Below, piece by piece: positions 15,617 to 25,372 of a stretch of 64,000 bases of DNA; within the stretch, counting starts at the first letter, position 1; each line of letters begins with the position of its first letter. Source of the stretch: Pyrinomonadaceae bacterium (GTDB taxonomy: Bacteria; Acidobacteriota; Blastocatellia; Pyrinomonadales; Pyrinomonadaceae); contig JAHCHG010000011.1 in assembly GCA_026129865.1 (NCBI GenBank), positions 89,583 to 153,582 of the forward strand, read 5' to 3'. The notes beneath the pieces are model-generated. The model saw only the letters and a list, made by a program, of their open reading frames with translations, had not been told where the DNA came from and did not search any database. The translations under genes and the position numbers were made by a program.

Positions 15617-18181
15617 TTACCCATCGCCTTTCTTACCTTTGCGTTTACTGCCTTCGTTTTGAGATTTTTCGCTCGGCTGTTCCGGCTTTTTCGTCGGAAC
15701 GGTAACCGGACGCGTAGGCGGCTTAACCGGATCGTCCGATTTCGGATTAATTATTGGCGGCGGTGTGTCGCCGCCGGACGGCGAAGGCGTGTCGCCGCCG
15801 GTATCCGTCGAATCATCCGTATCCGAAGTTACAGTTTTTGTCGAGGTCGATAATCCCGCGCGGCGCGCTTCCATCTCAGCTTTTTCAAGCTTTTCCAGCT
15901 CTTCGCGCTTGCGTTTTTCCATCTGCGCCTTCATATCGGAAGGAATCGGCGGTACCGCCGGAAAACGGTCCTTTTCCTTGTCCTTCATGAATTCGTTCAT
16001 AAAGGCATTGAAATACGGAAGCGCACCGTGTCCGCCGGTCATTCCTGATCCCAGATTTTCTTTGCGCTCCGGATTACCCATCCAGACTCCGGTCGCATAA
16101 GTCGGCGTATAACCGATAAACCAGACGTCCGTATGATCGTTTACCGTTCCCGTTTTGCCAGCGAGCTGATGCCCGGCTGCGCTCGCACCCGGCGCGGTTC
16201 CGCCGGCGGCTGTTACGCCCCGCATCATATCCACCATCGTCAATGCCACATATTCACTAGTAACTTTTGACGAAGCGCCGTTGAATTCTTCCAGCAAACT
16301 GCCGTCGCGGCTGTAAACTTTTCGGATCAAATGCGGAGTTACGCGAACGCCTTTATTGGGAAATGTAGAATATGCGGAAACCATTTCAAGCAGTGATGCT
16401 TCACTTGCGCCAAGCGCGGACGGCAAACTTGGTGCCATCGGATTCGTAATACCAAACCGCCGCACCATTTGCGCACCGGTTTGTATTCCAACCTGTTCCA
16501 GCAAGTGGACCGCTGCCAAATTATACGATTTCGCAAGCGCGATCTTCATCGGAACATTCGCATGACTCGCCGATCCGTCATAGTTATGCGGAGCCCAACC
16601 GCCGCGCTTGATCGGCGCTCCGCTGACGGTCATGTCGGGTGTCATTCCCCATTCGACTGCCGCGGTATAAACGAACGGTTTGTAACAGGAACCGGTTTGG
16701 CGAAGTCCCTGCGTTGCGTTGTTAAATTTGCTCGTGTGATAATCGTAACCGCCGACCATTGCTACGATCTCGCCGGTCTTTGCATTAATGGAAACGATCG
16801 AAGCTTGGATTTCCGGAACCTGACTCAGCTCAACTTCCAAAATTTTAGAAGCTTCATCTACTTTCTTGACTTCGAATTCAGCCAGAAAGCCGGGTTTGAA
16901 TTCCGCCGAAGGTTTCTTTCCACTGCGCCCCATTTCTTTGCTCGTAACCTTTGCCGAATATCTTCCAAAACGAACGTCGGCGGTGTCCGATGCGGCGTTT
17001 ACCTTCATTATCAATCCCTTGATAAATTCGCCTTCTTCGTACTCATCGCCGTACCAATCGGCATGTTTATAGGCTTCGAGCCGCCGGTTCGCCTCTTTTT
17101 GATCGGTTATCGGCTCGTCATTTTCATCAATCAGAACATTTTGATACTCCGATCTCCACGGTCGATTTCGATCATACCTTCTCAAACCGTCGCGAATAAC
17201 TCTGGTTGCGATCTCTTGCGCTTTAACGTTTATCGTCGTATAGACCTTTAACCCGCCTTGAGCGACGCGCGTAGTATATTTATCCTCTAAATACTTACGG
17301 ATCTCTTCAACCGGATAATCCCACGCAGTGGATTTCGGAAGTGATTGATAATATGCGGTGTCCGCAAGCTTGATCGGTTTGGCTTTCGCCGCAGCGGCTT
17401 CCGATTGCGAAATGTAATCGTATTTCGCCATTTGATCCAAAACGATATCGCGGCGCATTTTCGCCTTTTCCATGTTTCGCGTCGGCGAATATTCGGGTGA
17501 TTTCGGAATTGCCGCAAGCAGCGCTGCCTCTTCTAAATTGAGATCTTTCAGCGGTTTTCCAAAATATGTTCTCGCACCGGCTTCAAAACCGTATGAACCC
17601 GCCCCGAGAAAGACGTAGTTCATGTACATTTCAAGGATCTGACGCTTGGTGTAGAGGCGTTCGATCTCGAGCGCCATCATCCATTCGCTGACCTTTCTTG
17701 TATACGTCTGCTCCTTGGAAAGAAATAGATTTTTCGCCAATTGCTGCGTTATCGTCGAAGCGCCTTCCGTCTTTCCGGTTGTAATATTCTTAACGACGGC
17801 GCCGGCAATACGATAAGGATCTATCCCGATATGGTCGTAAAATCGGAAATCTTCGATCGCGAGCAGCGCATTCTCTACGTTTTTCGGAATGTCCTGTTCT
17901 TTTATCGGAATTCTCTTTTCCAGCGCAAATTCCGCCAAAACCGTCTCGCCGTCATCTGCATAGATCGTCGTAACCTGCGGCGGTCGATACGTCGCCAACG
18001 CCGAAACCTCGGTCGCGTACTGCGAATTGTTCAAATAAAAAGCTGCCAAAACGCCGGTCAGACCGCCGGCTGAAAGCGCCAAAAGCAGCGCAACCGGAAG
18101 CCATAGATATCCCCAAGTGCTATTTTTTCCGGGTTCGCTTCTAACTTCTTTTGACATAACTTTATTTTTGATCTTTGCCAT
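15617..18181 (-). CDS. Class A penicillin-binding protein (PBP1A family)
   Basis: An 854-residue bifunctional peptidoglycan synthase. Cytoplasmic N-terminus, one membrane segment (about 25-50), glycosyltransferase domain (motifs EDFRFYDHIG and EGASTITQQLAKN, about 100-260), then the transpeptidase with SxxK (SCYK), SxN (SYN) and KTGT motifs. The C-terminus is a Lys/Glu helix plus a Pro/Ser/Thr/Asp-rich tail of about 90 residues, unusual in length. It is the last gene of the mreBCD-PBP2-rodA operon, 12 bases after rodA, so a class A enzyme is probably co-expressed with the elongasome. Confidence 0.95.
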   Translation of the reverse strand: MAKIKNKVMSKEVRSEPGKNSTWGYLWLPVALLLALSAGGLTGVLAAFYLNNSQYATEVSALATYRPPQVTTIYADDGETVLAEFALEKRIPIKEQDIPKNVENALLAIEDFRFYDHIGIDPYRIAGAVVKNITTGKTEGASTITQQLAKNLFLSKEQTYTRKVSEWMMALEIERLYTKRQILEMYMNYVFLGAGSYGFEAGARTYFGKPLKDLNLEEAALLAAIPKSPEYSPTRNMEKAKMRRDIVLDQMAKYDYISQSEAAAAKAKPIKLADTAYYQSLPKSTAWDYPVEEIRKYLEDKYTTRVAQGGLKVYTTINVKAQEIATRVIRDGLRRYDRNRPWRSEYQNVLIDENDEPITDQKEANRRLEAYKHADWYGDEYEEGEFIKGLIMKVNAASDTADVRFGRYSAKVTSKEMGRSGKKPSAEFKPGFLAEFEVKKVDEASKILEVELSQVPEIQASIVSINAKTGEIVAMVGGYDYHTSKFNNATQGLRQTGSCYKPFVYTAAVEWGMTPDMTVSGAPIKRGGWAPHNYDGSASHANVPMKIALAKSYNLAAVHLLEQVGIQTGAQMVRRFGITNPMAPSLPSALGASEASLLEMVSAYSTFPNKGVRVTPHLIRKVYSRDGSLLEEFNGASSKVTSEYVALTMVDMMRGVTAAGGTAPGASAAGHQLAGKTGTVNDHTDVWFIGYTPTYATGVWMGNPERKENLGSGMTGGHGALPYFNAFMNEFMKDKEKDRFPAVPPIPSDMKAQMEKRKREELEKLEKAEMEARRAGLSTSTKTVTSDTDDSTDTGGDTPSPSGGDTPPPIINPKSDDPVKPPTRPVTVPTKKPEQPSEKSQNEGSKRKGKKGDG

Positions 18182-18193
18182 ATTATAAAACTC

Positions 18194-19315
18194 CTAATTG
18201 ACAAAACGACGCATTTTCACGCTAATGACAAATCCGATCGCGATAAATGTCGATAAAACTGCCGAAAGTCCCGCACTCATCAAAGGCAGCGGGACGCCGA
18301 TAACCGGGAGAAAACCTAAAACCATTCCGATATTAATAAAGATCTGAAAAGCGAGTTCCCCCGCGATCGCCATTATAACAAGCATTCCGGCTCTATCGGG
18401 AGCCTGGCGCGCCCCTGTAACAAGACGAGACAAAAGCATCGCATACGCGAGCAGCAGTGAAATACAGCCTAAAAAGCCCGTGTTTTCCGCAGTTACCGCA
18501 AAGATAAAATCGGTTTGCGGTTCGGGTAAAAACTTTAATACGCTTTGCGACGTTTCCTGTTCTCCCTGAATTCCAACGATACCGCCTTTGCCGACGGTGA
18601 TCATCGACTGAACGGTGTGATAACCGAATCCGCGCGGGTCGGCGCTTTCCGGATCGAGGATCGCATTTATCCTTTCCTGCTGATAAACCTTTATCGCTCC
18701 TGTCTTTACGCCGACAATGTAGGCAGCAGGAATTAAAATAAATCCGGCGGCTATCGTCAAAACGACGTATCGTATTTTGACCGCCGATAGAAAGAAAACG
18801 ACCGCCAGGATCGGAAAATAGGTCATCGCCTGTCCGGCATCGGGTTCAAGCATGATCAAACCGACCGGTGCCGCAAGGATCAAGCCTCCGACCATCAGCT
18901 CTTTGAAACGAAGTGTTCCGCTTTTTCTGTTGCCGAAGTATTTGGCAAGCATTAAAACGACGGTGATCTTAACAAATTCAGACGGCTGGAAACGCCCGAT
19001 AAACGGAACCTGCAGCCACGCCTGTTGTCCGTTGATGCGCACCCCGAGTCCGGGAACAAGTACCAGCAGCAAAAGAAGAAGTCCGAAACCGTAGAAAAAC
19101 GGCGCTGCGTCGATAACGCGCCGGTAGTCCGTCGCGGCGATCACAAGCAGCGCCGCGAGCGCGATAACAAGCCCGATTATCTGCTTCGACCAATAATTCT
19201 GATCGGGCGTTGCGTTATAGATCTGCCAAACGCCGAAACACACGATCATTATCGCCAGCAATGCTACAAGCCAGTCAAAATCGCGGTAATTTCGTCTTTC
19301 TAAGATCGCTACCAT
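18194..19315 (-). CDS. rodA: Peptidoglycan glycosyltransferase RodA
   Basis: A 373-residue SEDS polymerase with about ten membrane segments. The characteristic regions WLQVPFIGRFQPSEFVKITVVLMLAKY, EPDAGQAMTYFPI and NIGMVLGFLPVIGVPLPLMSAGLS are intact. It polymerises lipid II with PBP2 in the rod complex. The gene starts seven bases after the PBP2 stop codon, which supports a PBP2-RodA pair translated from one message. Confidence 0.95.
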   Translation of the reverse strand: MVAILERRNYRDFDWLVALLAIMIVCFGVWQIYNATPDQNYWSKQIIGLVIALAALLVIAATDYRRVIDAAPFFYGFGLLLLLLVLVPGLGVRINGQQAWLQVPFIGRFQPSEFVKITVVLMLAKYFGNRKSGTLRFKELMVGGLILAAPVGLIMLEPDAGQAMTYFPILAVVFFLSAVKIRYVVLTIAAGFILIPAAYIVGVKTGAIKVYQQERINAILDPESADPRGFGYHTVQSMITVGKGGIVGIQGEQETSQSVLKFLPEPQTDFIFAVTAENTGFLGCISLLLAYAMLLSRLVTGARQAPDRAGMLVIMAIAGELAFQIFINIGMVLGFLPVIGVPLPLMSAGLSAVLSTFIAIGFVISVKMRRFVN

Positions 19316-19322
19316 TAATTAA

Positions 19323-21230
19323 TTACTGTCGTTCTCCCGAATGATGATCGGCGTTGTTTGTGCCTTCTAAGACGAACCCGTTTTTCTTCAAATAGGCTTC
19401 ATAAACAGCTTTCACAGCCGGCGCTGCGTGTGAACCGCCGAATCCCGCGTTCTCGATCAACCCGATCACCGCGATCTCAGGCTTGTAAGCCGGCGCGAAC
19501 GATACAAACCAGGCATGATCCTTTTCACCGCCCGAACCGAGCGCCGAGTTTTGCGCCGTACCTGTCTTTCCGGCGATATCGAATCCCGGAATTCTTATGC
19601 TTCCCGCAGTTCCGCCGCCGTTTACAACTCCCCACATTCCATCGAGTATGACTTTGTTCTGTTCGGGAGTCATCGGAACGACCTTAGGCTCAGGATGATC
19701 AAAGCCAAAGCTCGGTTTTGCCGGAACAAAATCGACATCGGTTTCTTTTCCGACTGCGCTGATCGGTTTAAATTCCTTCAAAAAATGCGGTACGAACATT
19801 TGACCGCCGACGCCGATGCTCGAGACAGCACGCAGCAAAGCGATCGGTGTTACAACGACCGTGTCTTGTCCGATCGATGCATAAACCGTTCGGATATCGC
19901 TCCATTTTCCTTCGCGTTTGATGATGGAAGGCATCCATGATTTGGGCGTTTGACTTACTTTTTCGTTCGGCAGATCGACTCCCGAACGCTTGTCAAAATC
20001 GAACGTTTCGACCATTTCGATCAACCCTTCGACGCCCATTTTCAGCCCGAGCCGGTAATAGTACCCGTCGCATGAGCGCGTGATAGCATAACTCAGCGGC
20101 GGTGAACCGTGGCTGCCCATACAGCGTGTAAATTTATTACCGATCGTGATGCCGCCGCCGCAGACCAAATTCGAATTTCCGACAGTTATCGCGCCCTGCA
20201 GCAGACCGCCGACGGATTCCGGGATCTTCCATGTCGAACCCGGATGATAACGTCCCTGGATCGCACGGTTCAAAAGCGGTCTTTGCTCGTTCGTGTAATA
20301 ATCGGCGATCTCCTTTCGTCCTTCGGGCGTCGCACTTCGCATGACAAATGCATTCGGGTCGAACGACGGTGCTGAAGCCATCGCAAGAATTTCGCCGTTG
20401 TTCGGGTCCATCGCAATGATCGTTCCCCGCTTTGTCGCCGAATTCGCAAGCTGTTCTTCCGCGGCGAGCTGGAGGTCCAGGTCGATCGTAGAAATGAGAT
20501 CCTGTCCGGCTTGCGGTTCTACTCTTTCGATCTCGCTTTGAACGCGACCGCGGCTGTCCACTATTACCTTTCGATAGCCCGGCTTTCCGCGGAGATATTG
20601 ATCGTAGTACTGTTCAAGACCGCCTTTACCGATAATGTCGCCCGGCTTGAAACCGCGCTCGATCATTTCAGGTTTTTCAAGTTGTTTCGGACTGATCTCG
20701 CCAACGTAGCCGAGGACATGCGCAAGACTCTTTCCGTGCGGGTAAAACCGCTGCGGCTGAAGTTCTATTCTCAATTCCGGGAATTCGAGCGAATGCGATT
20801 CAACCCAGCTGATGTCCTGAATGGTCGCGTTTTCTTTTAAAACCATCGCTTCAAATTCCGGCTGCTTTTTGATCAAACTCAAACGTTCGACCAAAAACCG
20901 TTCTTCCAAACTCAAGCCGCGACCGTAACCATCGAGCCTTTCAGCAAGCTCTTCTTCACTAAGTTTTTTTATCTCGTTAGAAAGCGTAACGTTATACGTC
21001 GGGCGCGAATCTACTAAAACTTCGCCGTCGCGGTCAAATATCGCGCCGCGCGGCGCAGGGATCGGAATAAAGCGGATTCGTTGATTTTCCGCTTTTTCAC
21101 TGTAATACTCGCCCTTAACGACCTGCAAATAATACAGCCGCACACCGAGGATCGCGAGCAAAATAAACGCGATGACATGAATCGTCCCGATCCTGACGCT
21201 TAAATTTTGACTGTAATCATTTAATTTCAT
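19323..21230 (-). CDS. mrdA: Penicillin-binding protein 2 (elongation transpeptidase)
   Basis: A 635-residue class B PBP. One N-terminal membrane segment (VIAFILLAILGVRLYYLQV), a dimerisation/pedestal region with RG-x-I-x-DRDG-x-VL (GAIFDRDGEVLVDSRP), and a transpeptidase domain with SxxK (STWK), SxN-equivalent SCD, and KTGT. It cross-links peptidoglycan during side-wall growth, with RodA and the MreBCD scaffold encoded on either side. The SCD triad in place of SxN is common in PBP2. Confidence 0.95.
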   Translation of the reverse strand: MKLNDYSQNLSVRIGTIHVIAFILLAILGVRLYYLQVVKGEYYSEKAENQRIRFIPIPAPRGAIFDRDGEVLVDSRPTYNVTLSNEIKKLSEEELAERLDGYGRGLSLEERFLVERLSLIKKQPEFEAMVLKENATIQDISWVESHSLEFPELRIELQPQRFYPHGKSLAHVLGYVGEISPKQLEKPEMIERGFKPGDIIGKGGLEQYYDQYLRGKPGYRKVIVDSRGRVQSEIERVEPQAGQDLISTIDLDLQLAAEEQLANSATKRGTIIAMDPNNGEILAMASAPSFDPNAFVMRSATPEGRKEIADYYTNEQRPLLNRAIQGRYHPGSTWKIPESVGGLLQGAITVGNSNLVCGGGITIGNKFTRCMGSHGSPPLSYAITRSCDGYYYRLGLKMGVEGLIEMVETFDFDKRSGVDLPNEKVSQTPKSWMPSIIKREGKWSDIRTVYASIGQDTVVVTPIALLRAVSSIGVGGQMFVPHFLKEFKPISAVGKETDVDFVPAKPSFGFDHPEPKVVPMTPEQNKVILDGMWGVVNGGGTAGSIRIPGFDIAGKTGTAQNSALGSGGEKDHAWFVSFAPAYKPEIAVIGLIENAGFGGSHAAPAVKAVYEAYLKKNGFVLEGTNNADHHSGERQ

Positions 21231-21252
21231 TTTGTTTTCCAGCTGATTTTAA

Positions 21253-21804
21253 CTAACGCCTTCTTCCCAAACGAATCGGATTGCGCCGGCGCGTCTGTCT
21301 TTTTGATGTAAAAACGTCGCGCTTTCGGACCGGAGTCTTACCTGAGAAAAAACTGTCCAAAATGATATATGTGATAGTTCCGGCAACCGTCGTGCCGATA
21401 ACCGTGTATGCGATAGTTGTTACAAACGGAGCGTCCAACGTTTGACCGAGCATTCGATGAATACCGTAATATACGAGATCGTCCAGCAAACAAGCACCCG
21501 CTAGGACGGGAATCTGCAATAAAAGGTTGTCTAAATAGACACGTCTAACAAGTTCTAAAACGAGAAAGGCAACGAGAGTTTTCGAGAATCCGTTTGAACC
21601 AAGAAGCCCGCCGCTTAATGCGTCGATGGCAATTCCCGAAACCGTTGCGTAGATCAATGCCCGGATCGAGCTGCGCTGCAGTGCGGCGTACACAACTATG
21701 ATCAGCGTAAAATCAATATATGCGAAAGGTTCGGCAACATTTCGCAGAGTCCACTGCAAAATTACCGCTATAACCAATGCGATTGTGATCTTTACCTGTT
21801 CCAT
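21253..21804 (-). CDS. mreD: Rod shape-determining protein MreD
   Basis: A 183-residue integral membrane protein with five or six hydrophobic segments (for example KITIALVIAVILQWTL and YIDFTLIIVVYAALQ). MreD proteins are poorly conserved, so the call rests on topology, size and position between mreC (six bases upstream) and PBP2. The basic C-terminus (RKRDVFTSKRQTRRRNPIR) lies in the cytoplasm. Confidence 0.88.
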   Translation of the reverse strand: MEQVKITIALVIAVILQWTLRNVAEPFAYIDFTLIIVVYAALQRSSIRALIYATVSGIAIDALSGGLLGSNGFSKTLVAFLVLELVRRVYLDNLLLQIPVLAGACLLDDLVYYGIHRMLGQTLDAPFVTTIAYTVIGTTVAGTITYIILDSFFSGKTPVRKRDVFTSKRQTRRRNPIRLGRRR

Positions 21805-21810
21805 CGAAAG

Positions 21811-22707
21811 TTAGTTATCGCCTTTGACCGCGTTCGGCAAAGTTTCTTCATACTTCGGTCGCGGCGGCGGTTCGTACAATAAAACGGCAACTTCCTGCAT
21901 TGATGAAAGCCCGGCGCTCGGTCGAACCACGATCAGCTGCGGTATTGTGGCGGATTCGGCTTTTACCTCGATAACTTCACCGAGTTTCAAACCCGGCGGG
22001 TAAATGCCGTCCTGACCGGTCGTGAAAACCGTTTCTCCGACAGAAACCTCAACATTTCCCGGTACATAACCCATTTCAAGGAGATCGCGCTGACCCGAAC
22101 CGGTTATTACGCCGAGCGTATTTGAAGTTTCAAGTTCACCAACTACAGCACCGACGCCCGATTTTTCCTTTGTTATCAGATCGATCTGCGCTGTCAGCGG
22201 ACTAACTGCGGTAACCCGCCCGACCAAACCGCCGTTCGTCACAACCGGCATGTTTAGCTTGACGCCGTCCAAACTTCCGCGATTTATGATCGAAGTACTA
22301 AACCAGGCAGACGCGTCGCGACCGATGATCTGTGCAGGAAGGATCTTGTATTTGGAAGTTTCTTTGAGTTCAAGCAGCGACTTTAGTCGTTCGTTCTCGT
22401 TCTTCAGGCTCTTCGCATTTTGAACTTCAACCTCTAGTTCCTGAATACGCTGTTTGTACGCATCATTTTCATCCTGAGCCGTACGAAGCGACGAAATAGA
22501 TCGGAAATATCCCGTGACAGCTCCGGTAATGGAAGTGACGGGCGACTGAACAAAGTCTGCAACGGTTTGCGCCCAAACACGTATAACGCGCTGGTTGGTT
22601 TCCGTTTGACGGGCGTCGTAAGCCATCAAAACAAAGTTACCAAGCAAAAGCGCGACCATGATCCACGGCGTGATCTTCCAAACTTCTTTTTGACTACGCT
22701 CGATCAT
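21811..22707 (-). CDS. mreC: Rod shape-determining protein MreC
   Basis: A 298-residue periplasmic scaffold. One membrane segment near the N-terminus (ITPWIMVALLLGNFVLMAY), a coiled coil (about 70-110, LRTAQDENDAYKQRIQELE), and the beta-barrel MreC domain with the AQIIGRDASAWFSTSIINRG, MPVVTNGGLVGRV and TTGQDGIYPPGL motifs. It links cytoplasmic MreB to PBP2. It begins 90 bases after mreB. Confidence 0.95.
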   Translation of the reverse strand: MIERSQKEVWKITPWIMVALLLGNFVLMAYDARQTETNQRVIRVWAQTVADFVQSPVTSITGAVTGYFRSISSLRTAQDENDAYKQRIQELEVEVQNAKSLKNENERLKSLLELKETSKYKILPAQIIGRDASAWFSTSIINRGSLDGVKLNMPVVTNGGLVGRVTAVSPLTAQIDLITKEKSGVGAVVGELETSNTLGVITGSGQRDLLEMGYVPGNVEVSVGETVFTTGQDGIYPPGLKLGEVIEVKAESATIPQLIVVRPSAGLSSMQEVAVLLYEPPPRPKYEETLPNAVKGDN

Positions 22708-22797
22708 TTCTTAATCCGGGAAGCTTCGGCAGCAGGAGAACACGGGAAAGAGATCCGATATTTGAAGGGCTGCGACACTTTCCTATGTTCTCAAATC

Positions 22798-23844
22798 CTA
22801 ACTTCCTGTCATCAAGGAATTGTCCCATTTTACTCGTTTTAGGAGTTCGAAATCTGAAAGCATCTTACCGGTTCCGAGAACAACCGACGAAAGGGGATCG
22901 TCCGACAGCACAACCGGAAGTCCGGTTTCGATGGTCAAACGTTTGTCGAGGTTTTTCAGAAGCGCGCCGCCGCCCGTTAATACGATGCCGCGTTCGACAA
23001 TGTCCGCGGAAAGCTCCGGCGGAGTGCGTTCGAGAGCGACGCGAACGGCGTTGATGATCGTCGCAACGGAGTCCGAAAGCGCTTCGCGAATCTCTTCGTC
23101 GGTGATGGTGATCGTTTTCGGAATTCCTTCGATCAAATTTCGACCGCGAACTTCCATCGAAAGAGGTTCTTCCAGCGGAAAACCGCTGCCGAGCGCGATC
23201 TTGATAGCTTCTGCCGTGCGTTCGCCGATAAGGAGATTATATTTTCGTTTGATGTACTGCGTGATCGCTTCGTCCATCTCGTTTCCGGCAATGCGAACGG
23301 CGCGAGAGTAAACGATTCCGGATAAAGAAATTACAGCAATGTCGGTTGTTCCGCCGCCGATGTCAACGACCATATTTCCGTGCGGTTCGGTGATCGGCAA
23401 GCCCGCACCGATCGCCGCCGCCATCGCTTCTTCAACCAGATAAACTTCCGACGCTTTCGCACGATACGCCGAATCTTCGACGGCGCGGCGTTCCACCTGC
23501 GTAATTTCTGACGGAATTCCGATAACTACGCGTGGGCGCACCCACGATTTCCCGTTGTGCGCTTTGCGGATAAAATGCTGAAGCATTTTTTCCGTAACTT
23601 CAAAATTTGCGATCACTCCGTCCTTCATTGGACGGATCGCGACGATATTTCCCGGAGTTCGTCCGAGCATTTCCTTCGCATCGCGCCCGACCGCTTCGAC
23701 CTGGTTCGTTACTTTGTTGATCGCCACGATCGAAGGTTCCGATACAACGATTCCGCGTCCCTTTGCGTAAACAAGTGTGTTCGCTGTGCCGAGGTCGATC
23801 GCGAGGTCGCTGGAAAATAAACTGAATAAAGACTTTAATGCCAT
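22798..23844 (-). CDS. mreB: Rod shape-determining protein MreB (actin homologue)
   Basis: A 348-residue actin-like ATPase. Phosphate-1 motif [17 protein letters not shown], the connector and phosphate-2 motif [14 protein letters not shown], and the adenosine motif [15 protein letters not shown] are intact. Short membrane-binding N-terminus ([12 protein letters not shown]). It is the first gene of the operon mreB-mreC-mreD-mrdA-rodA-PBP1A, all on the minus strand; the promoter should lie within 23845-24000, but I could not fix it. Confidence 0.97.
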   Translation of the reverse strand: MALKSLFSLFSSDLAIDLGTANTLVYAKGRGIVVSEPSIVAINKVTNQVEAVGRDAKEMLGRTPGNIVAIRPMKDGVIANFEVTEKMLQHFIRKAHNGKSWVRPRVVIGIPSEITQVERRAVEDSAYRAKASEVYLVEEAMAAAIGAGLPITEPHGNMVVDIGGGTTDIAVISLSGIVYSRAVRIAGNEMDEAITQYIKRKYNLLIGERTAEAIKIALGSGFPLEEPLSMEVRGRNLIEGIPKTITITDEEIREALSDSVATIINAVRVALERTPPELSADIVERGIVLTGGGALLKNLDKRLTIETGLPVVLSDDPLSSVVLGTGKMLSDFELLKRVKWDNSLMTGS

Positions 23845-24130
23845 TTTATAATATTTTTACCGCTTCTTATTAAATTTAAATGCTGTTTGTGTAAAGAAGG
23901 GAGGAACTGCTTTTCTAACTAGCTGAGCCTCTCAAAAAGGGAAAGCCTTCGCACGATACATTTAACCTCCAATGATATACTGAAAAGACCTTATAATTCC
24001 AATGCCTGAACGGGAAAATGTGAAAAAAACTCGAATGATCAAATTATTGTTAAAATTGTCCGCTTTTAACCATTTTAATGTTTTCCAAAATGCTTTCAAT
24101 TTGGCAAAAAATCGATTAAATTTTCAACCT

Positions 24131-24796
24131 ATGAATCAGATTTTATTCTTACTTCTCGCGTTACTCGTTTGTCCGGCATTTTTATCTGCTCAGGACACAT
24201 TCAAACCTGCATGCCCGAACTCCCTGGAGGTCATTACACCAAGAGGTATTATTAAGCCAAATGCATCCAATGTATTTACCGCAAAAATAAACAATCCGGG
24301 CGGGCTCGAGCTTGAATATAATTGGTCGGTTACCGGCGGAGTGATCGCGAACGGACAAAGAACCAATTCTTTGACCGTTATCCAAACCGCAGACATGGCG
24401 GGCGCAAATTTGACGGCGACCGTAACCGTCAGAGCGCCCGGCACCGATTGCGGCGAACTGACGGCAAGCGAGGTCGGCATTCCCTGGGATCCGCCTGACC
24501 CGATCCTTGTTGACATATTCTCGTTTCCGCTATCGGAAGATAAAACTCTCAGACTCGACAAGCTGGCGGAAGGGCTCGCCGGCGATCCGAGTGCAAAAGT
24601 CTTTTTCCTCGGACGAAATTTTAAATCCGGATCGGAAACTCAATTGAAGAAAACGATCTTTGAATTCATCGATTATTTAACGAATGAAAAAAAGATCGAC
24701 CCGGGTCGGATAGAGTCTATTTCGAATGATAACGATGATCGCGAGCAGATCGAAGTATGGATCCTCCCGGCTGGCGCAGCAAAGCCGGAACCTTGA
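24131..24796 (+). CDS. Secreted protein with Ig/PKD-like and partial OmpA-like region
   Basis: A 221-residue exported protein. The open frame extends upstream to 24002, but the ATG at 24131 starts a good signal peptide (NQILFLLLALLVCPAFLSAQ) and is preferred. Residues 30-115 resemble a PKD/Ig-like fold (LELEYNWSVTGG, LTATVTVRAPG). The last 75 residues (LDKLAEGLAGDPSAKVFFLG through DDREQIEVWILP) have the spacing of an OmpA-like peptidoglycan-binding tail, but the signature residues are not all visible. The function is unknown. It is transcribed divergently from mreB. Confidence 0.7.
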   Translation: MNQILFLLLALLVCPAFLSAQDTFKPACPNSLEVITPRGIIKPNASNVFTAKINNPGGLELEYNWSVTGGVIANGQRTNSLTVIQTADMAGANLTATVTVRAPGTDCGELTASEVGIPWDPPDPILVDIFSFPLSEDKTLRLDKLAEGLAGDPSAKVFFLGRNFKSGSETQLKKTIFEFIDYLTNEKKIDPGRIESISNDNDDREQIEVWILPAGAAKPEP

Positions 24797-24895
24797 AAAA
24801 GAATTATTTTCGTAAAGCGAGCATATTAAATATCCCGATATCTTCATGCATTTTGGGGGTTTTCCGACTAAATCTCTAAATGTTTTCGTCAACAT

Positions 24896-24926
24896 TTGAC
24901 ATCTTTTAGAATTAGAATTATTCTAA
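24896..24926 (+). promoter_or_regulatory. perR promoter with embedded Per/Fur box
   Basis: -35 TTGACA (24896-24901), a 17-base spacer, and -10 TATTCT (24919-24924). The perfect 7-1-7 inverted repeat TTAGAATTATTCTAA (24912-24926), matching the Per box consensus pattern TTATAATnATTATAA, covers the -10. A further half-site TTAGAAT lies directly upstream (24906-24912). This predicts autorepression of the PerR-peroxiredoxin-thioredoxin unit. Confidence 0.85.
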
Positions 24927-24940
24927 ATCCAATTCAGAAC

Positions 24941-25348
24941 ATGAGTGATACAACGACAGAAAAAATTGAGACCGGATTGACGAAGCAGCGGGCGATAGTG
25001 CTTGAGGTGATCAAATCCGCCGACGACCATTTGACGGCGAACGAGATCTTTGATCAGGCAAAAACGCTATTGCCCGGAATAAGTTTCGCGACCGTTTACA
25101 ATTCGCTGCGGTTTTTAAAAGAAGGCGGATTTATTGCGGAAAAGAACTTCGGCAGCGGCGCAAGCCGTTTCGACCGGATGACGACGCGCCACGACCATGC
25201 TGTCTGCATTTCGTGCGAAAAGTTGATAGATATGGAACTTGAAATTCCTCAGGAATTGATCGATCGTGCGGCGGAGTTTTCGAAATTCTCTCCGGAATCG
25301 GTTGAACTAACTCTGCGCGGGCTCTGTCCTGAATGTAATAAAAAATAG
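24941..25348 (+). CDS. perR: Fur-family peroxide regulator PerR
   Basis: A 135-residue metal-dependent repressor. Winged helix (about 10-75; TKQRAIVLEVIKS, SFATVYNSLRFLKEGG), then the metal-sensing part with RFDRM, HDHAVC and two structural zinc pairs, CISC (89-92) and CPEC near the C-terminus. Asp in RFD corresponds to the PerR-type Asp rather than the Glu of Fur, favouring peroxide sensing. A TTG at 24896 extends the frame but is the first base of the -35 box, so ATG 24941 is the start. Leader of about ten bases, without clear Shine-Dalgarno. A peroxiredoxin gene follows after 24 bases. Confidence 0.9.
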   Translation: MSDTTTEKIETGLTKQRAIVLEVIKSADDHLTANEIFDQAKTLLPGISFATVYNSLRFLKEGGFIAEKNFGSGASRFDRMTTRHDHAVCISCEKLIDMELEIPQELIDRAAEFSKFSPESVELTLRGLCPECNKK

Positions 25349-25372
25349 TTTATACAAATTGGAGAAATATCT

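Noticed and set aside
16469..17251. 260-residue open frame on the plus strand inside the PBP1A gene
   Set aside because: Antisense to a PBP with all catalytic motifs; Arg/Cys-rich translation without recognisable domains.
24896..24940. TTG start giving a 150-residue PerR
   Set aside because: That TTG is the beginning of the TTGACA -35 box, so it lies upstream of the transcript.
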